A DNA stretch of 64,000 nucleotides from Saturnia japonica. Taxonomy: Eukaryota > Arthropoda > Insecta > Lepidoptera > Saturniidae. Within the stretch, counting starts at the first letter, position 1; every line of letters begins with the position of its first letter. The notes under the pieces were generated by a model. That model made no database searches. It was not told the origin of the DNA and saw nothing but the letters and a program-made list of their open reading frames with translations. The position numbers and the translations under genes are program-made. Shown here piece by piece: positions 21,101 through 32,198 of the stretch. Location: positions 8,928,001 to 8,992,000 of the forward strand of contig CM065318.1 in NCBI GenBank assembly GCA_033032175.1. The letters are read 5' to 3'.

Positions 21101-22980
21101 AATTTTACTAACCAATTCCCAATAGTTCAGTGCGCAATTCTACTCCATATCTGGCAACAGTTTTCTGATGTATCTCTTGTGCAGATGCATCCGCAGACAT
21201 TGTTGCTGCACCATGAGATAATTGCTGAACAGCTTCCAGCTGATTATGTAATTTAGAAAATTTCATTAAAAAGCCTAATTTACTTTTAAGAATATATCAT
21301 ATATAAGGATATATAATATATCAGGATCTCAGATTATTTATGAAACAATATCTAACAATCTGAAAAGTGCACTAGTGGCAACATGCCATCTTTAGTGTCT
21401 TCACTAAGTGTTGTGTTGTTTCAAAAGGTGATGAAAGGTTACTAGTTAGAGAGTACTCTAAACTGACAAGGGTGAGGGAAAAGATTGATGAATGTTGAAA
21501 ATGTTGGCCTGGATCATAAGCAAGGCGTGATGTATGTTTCATCCTCGGGAGCAGAGTTGACAGTTATTATAATGTTGTTCTAAAACTATGCACTTATTTT
21601 GTAAATATATTTGATGAAAGCTTGTGATGTTTTACAGATATTTATTCTTTGGAATATAATTGAAACACATCAATATGGAGGACAGCTTCATAACTTTTTA
21701 TTAAATGTATTGACGGTGGCGACATATGGCAAACTTATGCACTACCAATATTTGTTGTGTTCTATATTATCTATATTTTAATGTTACGATGCGTTCTATT
21801 GAACAATATTGATAGTTCAAATATAAGATAAAATTATTACTACACTAAATTTCTTTTAAAAGATATTCTTGAATTAAAAGAGAAAATAAAATGAGATCCA
21901 CAGAAGAACCAAAGTAACCAAAATAGCCCTAAGAATAGCTAGACTTAAGTGTCAGTGAGGAAGGTATGAAGCTCATAGAATGGATGGCTAATGAGTTCTC
22001 ATGTGGTAGCTGCGTATCAGAAGATACAGCATGGGCAGATCAGCAACAAGTTGGACCAACAACCTGGTAAATGTTGCAGGAAGCCACTATATACGGGCAG
22101 CACAAGACCAGTTGTTGTAGTGATCTTTGGGGATGCCTATGTCCAGCAGAGGGCTCTTTTCTTCTTAAATGACAATGTTGAAAAGAGGCACTGTAGGTTT
22201 ACCCAAAATTATTATTTCAAAAGAAAAAAGAGTGAAGAGAATGGAATAAGTTTGTTGTTTCTTTTGTTATTCAAGTACAATTTCTTCATAATTTCAAATT
22301 TGACTTTGAACACTGATTGTATAACTCCGGCCAGGAAATATACCATTCCAACGGGATGATAACAGAAGCTAGGGATGTGCTTCATCTGCCCTCCCTGTAC
22401 CTTATCCTGCCGCAGCTGCAAATTCGATACTAAATGTTGGAATTTTTTATTTAACTTTAAAACTTTTATCACCACCAATAAATAAGACAGGTGAAATACC
22501 TGAAGTAATGGGAGTAGTGTAAGGTTAGGGACAGCGCCCTCCACATACCTTGACTCCTCCTGTTCACTATGCATGCCAAACGATTCTAAATTTTAACTCT
22601 CTATTTATTGAAGTTTTTCTTACTTTTTCTATTGGACTGTTTAAAGCCGCAGTCTGTATCAATCCTTTTAAAAAACCAGCTCTTTTGGAGTATTCAGAAA
22701 GCAAATCCTTTGTAGGTTTGCTGAAAAGAAAAACAAAATTTAATGCAATATTTTGATTAAATAATACATAAAATCATCAATCAACTTACTCTGGTCCCGT
22801 TTTCAGTTCTGTTATCATTTCACTTAAGAATTCTACATATTTTTTCAATCTCCAATTACCGTCAACGGGTTCCTCTTTAGCAATAAGCTCACATTTGTTT
22901 AGTAATTGTCGAACATTCATTTCTAATCTTGATTTTTTAGGTATAGTAACAGATGGTGGTTTAACTTTTTCCACTGCCAT
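18145..22980 (-). CDS. Use1: Vesicle transport protein USE1 (ER SNARE)
   Basis: Exons in transcript order 22790-22980, 22624-22720, 21113-21239, 20315-20520, 19064-19205 and 18145-18194 join in phase to 270 aa (human about 259). USE1 is the Qc-type SNARE of the ER that takes part in Golgi-to-ER fusion with syntaxin-18, SEC20 and SEC22. The N-terminus LEMNVRQLLNKCELIAKEEP followed by NWRLKKYVEFL matches the family, as do LLSEYSKRAGFLKGLIQ, VARYGVELRTELLG and LRKRN. The SNARE segment spans MKYHQNMQEKVAENMVLMTK through LKVESERLQEHSR. A C-terminal anchor CWLWIMLAIVMVIFI follows, ending FINMVLFMKVMKKRKYEM. The last exon is only 50 bp, preceded by acceptor CTTTTAAG; without it the protein would run into a stop 11 codons further. 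All introns are GT-AG. Confidence 0.93.
18238..18595. repeat. Repeat B-related element with inverted ends (USE1 intron 5)
   Basis: The left end 'actagcggtatcccgcgacg' and the right end (reverse complement 'tattagcggtgctccgaccg') are diverged inverted copies of the family head also found at 14233. Both halves contain 'tacaaaatttcatt'-like modules, so it looks like two copies head to head. Confidence 0.5.
18760..18990 (-). repeat. SINE-2 copy 1 (USE1 intron 5)
   Basis: It matches 50865-51115 over about 230 bp: 'aagcctagtgagagaactgg', 'gtgcttggcgacagattttc' and 'catcacgatgttttccttca'. The last block, reverse-complemented, is a familiar end of lepidopteran SINE/LINE tails. A shorter copy lies at 60590-60680. 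Confidence 0.65.
19770..19900 (+). repeat. Fragment of repeat F (USE1 intron 4)
   Basis: 'cacgtgtataatggtcgcga' with 'gatccctaccaaccctctta' and 'taccggctgacc' matches the core of the 30600-31115 copy. Confidence 0.5.
20040..20285 (+). repeat. Interspersed repeat E, copy 1 (USE1 intron 4)
   Basis: Blocks 'taacctcttcaaaaaaggag', 'ataacttctttgttaatgaa' and 'attggaccttcgacttcgaa' recur as the reverse complement at 50240-50500. Its right edge is about 30 bp from USE1 exon 4. Confidence 0.65.
20640..21050 (+). repeat. Repeat F, copy (USE1 intron 3)
   Basis: It shares 'actatgtgtatggtggtcac', 'aaagaaagtca'-like blocks, 'ttgaaatgatccagtctg' and 'gtccaacaaaagtctgacc' with 30600-31115. Both ends contain 'gatgtgaaacatc'/'gatgtttcacatc', short inverted motifs that may be the element termini. 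Confidence 0.65.
21935..22165 (+). repeat. Decayed endonuclease-RT LINE, 3' end (USE1 intron 2)
   Basis: With stops and shifts the plus strand reads like the C-terminus of RTE-like LINE ORFs: a Gly-Arg/'SWTNNLVNVAG' stretch (from the usual RWTDDLVKVAG) followed by 'RAAQDQ'. Similar remnants, mostly inverted, are at 55460-56040, 57600-57790 and 59838-60085. Confidence 0.55.
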
Positions 22981-23589
22981 TTGTTTATATTTTGTAAGAA
23001 TACGCTATTATAATAAATATATAAAACCCGAATATGTATCTTATGCTACAATTATTAAAGCAAAAAATGCAAAATTAATTTTCATTTGACTTGCTAAGGA
23101 AATTCGAAAGTATCAACTAATTAATAAGCATCAATCTGTGTAAGGATCGTGGAACTTTAGTATCGATTCGGAGTGGCAGTGCTGCCAACTCTGAAATGAG
23201 AAATCAATCTGATCGTAGAATGTAGAATCGTTAAAATTCATCAAAAAATACTGTAGTGTGTGTAGACTATTCTGAATTATGTTGTTAAATATATTTTGAA
23301 TTCAGTAGAAACACGTTGTTTTAAAAAAAGTCTTGAAAGAAAAATTTATCTATTTATGTCTCTGAATTTGATAGAAACTTAAATATAACATAATGTAACA
23401 TAACATAAAGATAGGTTACGTTAAATTGATTATCAATATCAATTTTTTCTTACGTTTCATATATTATATCAATTTATATGTTAACGTTACTTACGTTCGT
23501 AATAATTAATAGTTTCATTCGTTTCCTACTTTTTATAGTGAGCTTTAGTTCAAAATACATATTGGAAAAATAAAATAACATACCAACAC

Positions 23590-23835
23590 TCCTATATCCC
23601 TGAAGGTTTAGGCAGAGGTGTACTAAATGTATGCCTACAGATTGCCGGCTATGTTTTTAGGTCCCACGTAATAGAGGGCGAACCTATTGCCATTAATTGG
23701 GCACAAAGCCAAACTCCGAGCCAGTACTGATAATTTCATAGAAAAACCTAGTAACACTTTGCTCGACTTGGAAATCGAACCCAGGAACTCGAGCATAGCA
23801 GTCACGCTTTGGAACACTAGGCTAATGAGGCAGTT
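23590..23835 (-). repeat. tRNA-derived SINE-1, inverted copy
   Basis: The reverse complement of the copy at 58715-58990: it starts 'atccctgaaggtttaggcag' and ends in a tRNA-like head. Between USE1 and this copy (23000-23590) I see only AT-rich sequence, including the USE1 5' flank. Confidence 0.65.
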
Positions 23836-24109
23836 TGCCTATTGAGAAAAATGAAATGATATTTATCATAATTATGTGTTTAGTAATATTATTACATTGA
23901 TTAATATATAAAATATTAAATTTGGAAGATTTTTATAAATAACGATCGTTAATGGGTCGGATTCATGAATTAGGTGTTTTTTGCTACCGTATAATTATAA
24001 TCCTACGATAGGTGGTAGATTTATGCTGATTTCGGTATTTTACAGTAATTACGGTGTCGTTGGCAGCACCGATCGGTTGAAACTTGATTTATGAGATAAA
24101 CTTGATATG

Positions 24110-25500
24110 CTGTCATAGGGATGAATCAATACGAGTAAATACTTGCATTACATACTCGATACTTTTCTTTTAATACAAAGTACTTTTGGAATCGATACTT
24201 TGTGACCATTTACCTAGTTGGTATAGGTGAAAAGTATTCGTATCGGTACTCATTCGTAGCAGATCTCAATTTTATATATTTTGTGTATAATTTTCGATTC
24301 TTGAACAATTTTATATTATGCAGCCATTGTGCGTGTGAAGCACACACGTGATTTGAAATTTTAAAAACCTTTGGTTGATGAAAGTGATTATCTATTTTAG
24401 AGTACAGTATGTGACGTTATATCACGTTTGTTCATTATAATTGAACTTATTCGAAAAATGGGAAGATATAAAATAACTTTCCAACATCATAGAAACAGCA
24501 TGTTCTTTAGACCGTGGGCACTTATTTACTTTATAAGAGGTTATTTTCAAATGCTGCTGGTGCTGCAACTGTCACAGCTTCAGGAAACTATATAATGGCA
24601 AGTTATCTTTAAAGCAATTGTTTTTGAAAAGCACTACTAGATCAGATCAGAAAGTACAAATTATGTAAGTATTGTTGTTTATACTTATCTCCAGCCTTTA
24701 GGAAAAAGTTTTGACAGGAGTAAGTATAGTGCTATTTAACTTATTCTAAGAATACTTTCTCACCGATACGGATCGAGTAAAAGTAACGACACCTGGCTGG
24801 TATCGTTCACCCTTAGGTTTACAGTTTAACTGTTACAATTCTTTCAAACCACACTATTGATAGAGAGTAAAAAAGATTACATTCAGAATATAACTCATAC
24901 GTAAGTAGCTCTGGTAACCTTACTATATCGACGTTTTAAAATGTCCACGCCACGTCCATGCTACACAAAAGTTTAAATAAGCTGTTAAAGGTATTTTACA
25001 CCATAAAGAGCTTGCAGTTTGGCAAAAGCGATGACGTGCTGATTTCAAAGATAAGGTGTCATTCTCATTATATTCGACAAATCTAGTCTGATCATTAAAA
25101 TCAAACTCATTGGATGAATGAGAAGGTATCAAATCTATCTTTACAATGTTATATAATATACAAGGACGAATATTTTACATCATATAGTTGACACTTCTGT
25201 GCCTTTTGAAAGATTCTTTAAAAAGCTGACTTGACATTCGCAGCTTCTAGAAACTGTTTTACGTGACAACTTGAAAAGTTATTGTTTTTGGAAAACACAC
25301 TCTTTCGTAGAACATAATTTTTTTTAAAATCAAGGAAGTACTGTTGGTTTTTCTAGACTTAGTTCTTAGAAAAAAAACTATCAGAGTATCGAACGAATAA
25401 GTATCGATAATTTTTAATCATTACTAAGTATCAATGGGTATTAATACTTTCCCATCTATACGGTATCGAGTAAATGTATCGATATCTGACTGGAATTTTT
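24110..25500. repeat. Degenerate element rich in GTATCGA motifs
   Basis: Clusters of 'tcgatac'/'gtatcga'-type words sit near both edges (24130-24250 and 25385-25490) and at 24765-24815. The middle holds only broken frames. The layout suggests an old DNA transposon with subterminal repeats, but I could not define TIRs or a target duplication. Confidence 0.3.
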
Positions 25501-25959
25501 CAACGCTACTAAAAAATAAAATGAAATGAATGGCAACTGTGTTCTTGCACGATTCTGCCAAAGTCACTTACTTAAATCATCATGCAGCCAAGTCAGATGT
25601 TGTTTTTATAATCCACGTTACAGACCGGAGGCATATTTGTAAGTCTTCGTCACTTCAGGTGTCATTTAAATAAAGCCCAAAGCCATGTCCTGCATTTTTC
25701 TTCTTCTTCGTCATGTTTTTCCAGTGTTAATGTTTTAAGCCTTCGTAGCCTTTTCTAATTACCAAAGTGAGTTAAAAAATGCGGCTCCCTTTTTAGAACT
25801 TTTTAGAGAGTTTTGTGACACCCCAAAATGCATGCTTCCAGTTTACATTTGTAATCCACTTAACTTAAGCACAATAACCAAACTATATCTTCATATCAAA
25901 AAACGCCACAAATATTAAATAATATAGGGTCAAAAATCTAATAAATACATATGTTGGGT

Positions 25960-26150
25960 TCGCGTCATTTCCCGACGGTGAGGGAGGACGGGAGGGGAGA
26001 GGTTTGACGCATGCCAGTAGGGCGAGATGGTGGTGAGGGTCCAGGGGGTGCAATATTGCACGGCCACTTGAGGCGCTGGCTCTACAGTAAAACTAAATTT
26101 CTTCAATAAGGCTTTCGCAGGAGGACCAAATGTTCTTTTCGTACTATTTC
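25960..26150. other. GC-rich island
   Basis: About 190 bp of purine-rich, GC-rich sequence ('gagggaggacgggaggggag') in an AT-rich region. The minus strand has an open frame of 93 codons that I do not recognise and consider doubtful. Confidence 0.3.
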
Positions 26151-26159
26151 TTCCATAAA

Positions 26160-26415
26160 GTTGTGTACCCAACGACTCCAGACTTGTGTAACTCATGAAC
26201 GAGTTGTTCAAATGAACTGTTCACTTCAGATGATGCAAATGAAGTCTGCATCTCCACAGATCTTTCTCGTTCAGCAGATTACCACTCACTTCGGTCATTC
26301 GATCAATCGATTTAATGATAGATGAAAGCCTTCTTTCAGTCGCTTTCACTTATCAACTCATTTATCCTTCAGTAGTCTGTGAATTCATTGGTCTATGCAA
26401 CTCACTGCACAGAGA
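26160..26415. repeat. Cluster of short GAACGA / TCATTC-type motifs
   Basis: Many permuted 5-8 base words (tcatgaacgag, ttcaaatgaac, ttcacttca, ttcggtcattcg, tcaactcattt) occur in about 250 bp. Scrambled subterminal motifs like this are usual at the ends of hAT-type transposons; no element boundary was found. Confidence 0.35.
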
Positions 26416-26515
26416 ACGACGTAGTAACTGATATTGACGTAACCGAAACTTTTTTCTGACTGACTTTACTGTTACCCAAAGAATATACTACTCTCTACCG
26501 AGAGCTGTTACCCTA

Positions 26516-26610
26516 ATGAGCCCTGGAGCCTCAGACGGCTTTTACGGCTTCATCGTGACTAGGGGGTACGATTCGGCCGAGCTAAACTTCAGAACGTTCC
26601 CCTATAGAGG
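26516..26610 (+). repeat. Repeat G2, copy 1
   Basis: 'ccctggagcctcagacggct' is repeated exactly at 51383-51402 with related flanks. Function unknown. Confidence 0.5.
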
Positions 26611-27040
26611 GCTTCTGTGTTCATGTCATTTTATATCTGTATTTTCACTTTGGTCGCCTTGTTTCTGGCTCCGTATTTATTTGTCTATTGAAATCTCATA
26701 AACAATTTATACCATAAATTATTCCATAAACTAGTCTCTATACATTAAACATTCATAAATTGCAGATATCAAATATCAAACACATGTTCTTGTATAAAGA
26801 CAAAAACCAAGCAATGTATGGGGTTTGCCGCGTACAGTAATTTTTAATCTAAAAATTTAGGTTGGCAGCACTAAATCTAGGGAATTAGATTTTTTGGAGT
26901 TGGCTAGTAGTAAAATGCGGAAACAAAAACTACGCCGATGTCAGCGTACTCGAGCTAGTCTCGTTTCAAAAAGTCGTCGCGTTAAAATCACAGTTAATCT
27001 GCTGCGTTTGAAACTTTGATCATAATTTAACTAAAGTAAA

Positions 27041-30000
27041 ATGCCAGCATGCGCAGTTAAATTATGCAAAAACAATACAACAAAAAATAAAAAAGACGCT
27101 GGAATCACATACCATTTGTAAGTATTGTGTAAAGTCTCAATTTTAACGTAAAATTACGATTATGAACCACAAAATATTCACACATAATATAGTAACAAAA
27201 GAAAAATTCAGAAAATGTCAACATTCAGTGTTACCACATAGATCAAAATCCAGTTTCCAATTGGTTGGAACATATTTTTACCCGACTGCGAATAAGGAGG
27301 AGGGTTATGTTTTTCGAGCGTATGTATGTATGTCTATTTCTTTGACACGCTCTGTACTCTCCGGTGAAGCTGTAAAATCCGCAGCGGCTTCAGGGCCCAT
27401 ATGGCTAACAGTATACTTAGTCAGATCTAAAAAAAAAAAAAAAAACTTGCTCGTAGCCTAAACGGATTGATGGACTTTACTTTACTTTAATTGTGGGATA
27501 GGCTGTATAGGCTGTTTAAGTATTATGAGGAGGTTTGGAAATCATAAAAGCAAATATAAAAAAAAAATGTAATATGTTTTTGTTGCAGACGGATTTTTGT
27601 TCTTTATACTTACATAGATTCCACATGATATGAATGTACATAAATGAACTATGAATTTTATTATTATGGACGCTTTATATTCACAATTTACTTGCTAAAG
27701 ACTAATAGTATTCAATAAAGAGATGAATACAATAACTTGATAGGTAAATAAAATATAAATAAATAGTTGTATTTTTATTTGCCACAAGCTGTGCCCGTGG
27801 CTTCGCTCACGTGGACTACAGAATGCCCGCGCGAAGCTTCTCCCCGCTCCCGGCTATTTTAAAGAGAAAATGTTTATTGTGGGTGTTCCTTAGAAAATAG
27901 ATGTATACTCTCCCGGACTTTTATGTAGGTCTTTTTAATGCCTACAATTATGTAGTACATTATTTTGCTACATTTCTTATGGTTTACTCAGCATAAGCCA
28001 TTTAAGCGCCTGAATTGATTCACCATTTTTTTTATATGTGCGGAATCCTAATTCTTTTTCTAAAATAAAATTAGCCTATGCTACTCTCTATATCATAAGC
28101 TATCTATCAGTGAAAGTCCCGTCACAATCGGTCCAACCGTTTCAGAGATTACCCGGAACAAACAGACAGACAGACAAAAATTTTAAAAATTGGCTTTTTG
28201 TTATATGTATCTTATAAACTTTCATATGCATGTAGTAAAAAACTGTTATTTTGACATTACAAACAGATACTTCAATTTTATTAATTGTATGAAACGTATG
28301 ACGTCACATTTGTCGGTCACCGCGCCACCGCGCCGGGCCGCGCCGTTAGGTCGTCTACTTGGCTTGAACTTCGGAGAGTTTGGTCACATATTATTGTTAT
28401 CACAAATCTATTAAATCTGTAGTTCTATCTGTAGGTACATTTAATATTTTTTCTAAATTTCCTTACTTATTATACTTACATACTTTATGAAAAATTACTT
28501 AACACGAATATGCCACGAAATTTTTTTTGTCTGTCTGTTTCTGCGTCCGGATTTAACTCAAAAACGGCATGACCGATTCTTATGAAATTTTGTACACAAG
28601 ATTCTTATATCATTGGTCAAATGAAAGGGTACAAGAATTTTCAAATTATTTTGATTTTGATGAAATTTTGTTCACGGGAAGTATAAATCATTTCATGAAT
28701 GATGGGCTATGAGAATATTCGATAACACTTTTAGGAATCTTAAATTTTTTTATTTAAATTCTATTAATTCTTAACCGATTTTCATGAAATTTTGTACACG
28801 GGAAGAATAAGTAATTACGTAATTGATAGGTTATAACAATTGCTAGTATTACTTTTAGAAAACGTACAAAAGAAGTTGAATAAATTAAATTTTCATCAAT
28901 TTGCAACCGATTCTGATCAAATTTTGTACACGGGAAGCATTCATCATTCCTTAATTGAGAGACTATAAGAATCGTTATTATTATAAATCAGAAATTTTTT
29001 AATCGATTTTGATAAAAATAAAACTGGAAATACAATTCCTCAATTGATACGGCATAAGAATTGTCAACGATATGAGTATAAATAAAATTAAGGGATGTAA
29101 ATAACTACTGCGTAGTAATAAACGCGTGCAGAGCCGCGGGCCCATCGCTAGTTATAAATATAATTACAAAAGATTTTTCTCAAATACTTACGATTTTTTT
29201 AATGTTCGAATAGGCATTTATGTTTGCTTTTATTTCTTTTTTTTATTATTATTATTAAGTACTAGTAAACGTTATGACTTCGCCTACGTGTAAATTTGGT
29301 CGATAATTTTTTTAAATGTTTTTATTTACTTTTATTTATTTTCGGTATTATTATGTACCTATCATATTTTCTGTCTAAAGTTTTAAGCTACCAGCGTACA
29401 AAATTTTATCGCGTACAATATTTTTTTTTTTTTAATTTTATTTTATTGAACTATGCTCAGCGGTTTAGTTGTGAAAATGTAACAGACTTTTGCGTTTTTA
29501 CTACCTAAAACAGTTTAAACTAAACCTATGTGAACATTGCAGTCGTTATTATTATTTTTCTTGTTTTAGGTTTCCCGTGGATCCTGTTATCTGTGACCGT
29601 TGGACTGATGTAGTACGACTCAGTCGAGAGGAAAGTTGGTGGAAACCAGGAAAACGCTGTGTTATATGTTCCGCTCATTTCAGTGATAGCGATTTTTACC
29701 TCACAAAATGTGGTTTGAAAAGATTGCGTAAGGGAGCTGTTCCAAAAAACGCGTTATTTTTGACTCCCATTGACAGTATGGTAACTGTAGAACTAACTGA
29801 ACCTGAACCGAGTACAACAGTTGTCGATAAAACCATTACAGCCACTGGTACTATAACTCCACCATTAGAAGGTTTTTCCGACATTAATTCTATGTTTAAT
29901 TCGTCGAAAGAGATAAAATTAAAGGAGAAGCTTCAAAGAAAGGCAGTTTTACAAGCTAAACATGCAAGAACAATTAAAACATTGCGTGAAAAGGTTAGTC

Positions 30001-30074
30001 GGATGAAAAAAACGATTTGTAGTTTACGAAAAATCAGTAAGTCTTCAAAGCAAAAACGATTAATTGCCGAATAG
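27041..30074 (+). CDS. THAP domain zinc-finger protein with C-terminal coiled coil
   Basis: Exons 27041-27117 and 29570-30074 join across a GT-AG intron, in phase, to 193 aa. The N-terminal THAP domain is a sequence-specific C2CH DNA-binding finger: Cys4 and Cys9 (MPACAVKLCKNN), Cys59 and His62 (RCVICSAHF), the invariant Pro in HLFPVDP, Trp37 in CDRWTDVV, and the closing LRKGAVPKNAL. THAP proteins are mostly nuclear regulators or domesticated transposase DNA-binding domains. Residues about 87-125 are Thr/Ser/Pro-rich; about 135-190 are basic and heptad-like (KEKLQRKAVLQAKHART, TLREKVSRMKK), a likely dimerising coiled coil. No transposase catalytic region is present. The start is chosen because the cysteine pair must be near the N-terminus; the second exon alone, read from 29490, would lack it. 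Confidence 0.9.
27280..27440 (+). repeat. Repeat G1, copy 1 (THAP intron)
   Basis: 'ggtgaagctgtaaaatccgc', 'agcggcttcagggccc' and 'agtcagatctaaaaaa' recur at 40508-40585. It ends in a 16-base A run. Confidence 0.55.
27784..28290 (+). repeat. RTE-type tail element, copy (THAP intron)
   Basis: A full-looking copy starting 'acaagctgtgcccgtggctt' and containing 'cggtccaaccgtttcagaga', 'ttacccggaacaaacagaca' and 'aactgttattttgacattac'. It aligns end to end with 31236-31765 and in parts with 42714, 43312 and 52387. The element is non-coding. It is followed at 28300-28410 by a GC-rich stretch ('cgcgccaccgcgccgggccg'), probably a different repeat. Confidence 0.75.
28515..29152 (-). repeat. Interspersed repeat B, inverted copy (THAP intron)
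   Basis: Reading the minus strand, it begins at 29152 with the family head and contains three or four modules of 'gaaattttgtacacgggaag' type with 'ttgataggttataa' spacers, as in 14233-14795. Confidence 0.7.
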
Positions 30075-30278
30075 TATTTACAAAGATTAAATGTACCTAC
30101 CTTTTTACAAATTCGAATTCATTACATATCGAGAAGAGAAAGTTTGTAAAAATATCATCTAAAATTATGCAAATTGTAACTATTGAAATCTTGTATTTAA
30201 AAATTCTTCATAGTACCTACCTAGTCATAAAGGTAGGTAGGTACTAAACAAAATATTTTATTTTTAAATGACTTAGCA

Positions 30279-30284
30279 AATAAA
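30279..30284 (+). promoter_or_regulatory. Poly(A) signal of the THAP gene
   Basis: AATAAA about 205 bp past the stop. 'gtacctacctagtcat' and 'aggtaggtaggtac' near 30213-30244 form a short inverted repeat just upstream. Confidence 0.45.
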
Positions 30285-30599
30285 TAATTAAAAGACGGAT
30301 TGTTACGCATTTTGCCTTTTAATAACGTTAATTATCCATCTGTACGTCCACTTGTATTTTGAACGGATTATAAGTACCTGTCTATTGTACTTAAAATAAT
30401 TATTACAAGTTTGCGTATGATTTAAGTTCCTAAAAATAATATACTTATTTAATTTATTATCCACAGTATGCACAATCAGCACAATGAAGTATGTTATCTC
30501 AATGTTACTGTGCTTCTATCTCTAAAATGTGATTTTTAATTTGTTTGTGCTCTATAAAATAACAATATTAGTACTTTAACCACTATTGTACATATTAAA

Positions 30600-31115
30600 A
30601 AAAGTTTGCCGTCACGGATCCCCGGCAGATGTAAAATATCTTAGTAAAGAATAATAAAAAAAGTTTGTGTGCGTGACTGACTATACCACTACCTACATAA
30701 TATGTATACACATACATGATTTTCAAAACGAATGGGTGCGTAAGGTACATTGCGCAGAAAAACGTAACGCTTTTTTAAGTTTCACTTGTAAAAGAAAGTT
30801 TGTGAGATGTTTATTTTATTACTATGTGTATGGTGGTCGTGACCCCTACCACTCCACTCCATTGATGAATATAAGTACACCGGCTGATCCCGAAACGGGA
30901 AAAACCCAAAGAAAGTCATTGTGAAGATGTTTATTTTATTACTGTGTGTATGGTGGTAGCGATCCCAACCAACCGCTTTTAATATACATATTGATGTTTT
31001 AACATGAAACTTTGGAATGATCCAGGCTGTATATTAAAAAAATACGCCAATGCTAACATCCGTTAACATTGGGTCCAACAAACGGTCTGACCCGCCACAT
31101 TAGATTTTAGAAATT
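30600..31115 (+). repeat. Repeat F with an internal tandem duplication
   Basis: The longest copy of the family. 'tttattttattactatgtgt' followed by 'atggtggtcgtgacc' at about 30810 is repeated at about 30932 as 'tttattttattactgtgtgt' followed by 'atggtggtagcgatcc', a direct duplication of roughly 120 bp. It ends 'acaaacggtctgacccgcca'. Confidence 0.65.
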
Positions 31116-31235
31116 GGACTCTTTACTGTAATATTATAAACCTTAAGAGACTGTTTTTTCTTTGTTTTACGCACATATGTCCGGAACTACTAACTAGATC
31201 TGGATAATTCTAATCCTTTTGCATTTTTATTTAGG

Positions 31236-31765
31236 ACTAGCTGTACCCGCGACTTCGCTCACGTGGACTACAGATTGCCATCAATCGGACACATGTGCGA
31301 ATCTTGCTTGTCCGCTCCCGGTTATTTTAAAGATAAAAATGCTTAGTGTGTGTGTTCCTTGATCGACATATAAGTACTCTCGCTGTCTTTTTTGTAGGTG
31401 TTTTTAATTACTTCAATTATTTAGTACATTAAATTGCTTTATCTCTGGTTTAGGCACTCAGCGTAAGCCATTTGAGCGTCCGAATTAATTCAACGTGACC
31501 AGTTTTTTTTATTCGCGCGGAACTTTTTTTCTAAAAAAAATATGTAGCCTAAGTTACTCCTTATAATATTGGTTATCTACCAGTGGAAGTCCCGTCAAAA
31601 TAGGTCCAACCGTTTCGGAGATTACCCGGAATAAGCACAGGCAAAAAAATTTAAAATCAGTTTTTTGTTAAAGGTATTGTAATACTTTCATATGAATTTA
31701 GTAAAAAACTGTTATTTTGAGATTACAAACAGACACTTCAATTTTATTAATTGTAATAGATATAA
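31236..31765 (+). repeat. RTE-type tail element, copy
   Basis: It starts 'ctagctgtacccgcgacttc' and contains 'taggtccaaccgtttcggag' and 'aactgttattttgagattac'; collinear with 27784-28290. From 31765 to the PSMA4 3' end I see no feature. Confidence 0.75.
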
Positions 31766-32198
31766 TTTCACGCTACGACCCTAAGGAGCGAACCAGTAAC
31801 CATGAACGTCAAGAAATCAGGTAAGCTATTAGACAAGTACGAAAAATGAGAGCAATGATTGGCTACACGCGTGGGTGTAATCAAGAGATAGGTAGGGTGG
31901 GAGCCACCGTTTTCATTCATCTTGAGAAATAAAGGTTTTAGTGGCTAATCAGCTGGTTGGTAATCAATGGTAAATTTGCAAGCTACACCACTGGATACAC
32001 GACTATGTTGGCGGCGCGGCGGAGAGTTGGTTGAATATATGATTAAATTTAAGGGCATGAAACCGTGGGATCCAGTTAATTAATCTATATAACTCGTACT
32101 GTAAATGGGTAAATAATATTAAACGAAATTAAAAAATGTATAGCATGTAAACACTTTTATATACCAAAATGGGGACTTAATATACAATAAATATGAAA

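Noticed and set aside
22212..22574. Coding frames at 21991-22574 on both strands
   Set aside because: They are in a USE1 intron and partly overlap a LINE remnant; the USE1 exons explain the adjacent coding signal.
25930..26211. 93-codon minus-strand frame in a GC-rich island
   Set aside because: No recognisable domain, no splice partners, and GC-rich composition explains the open frame.
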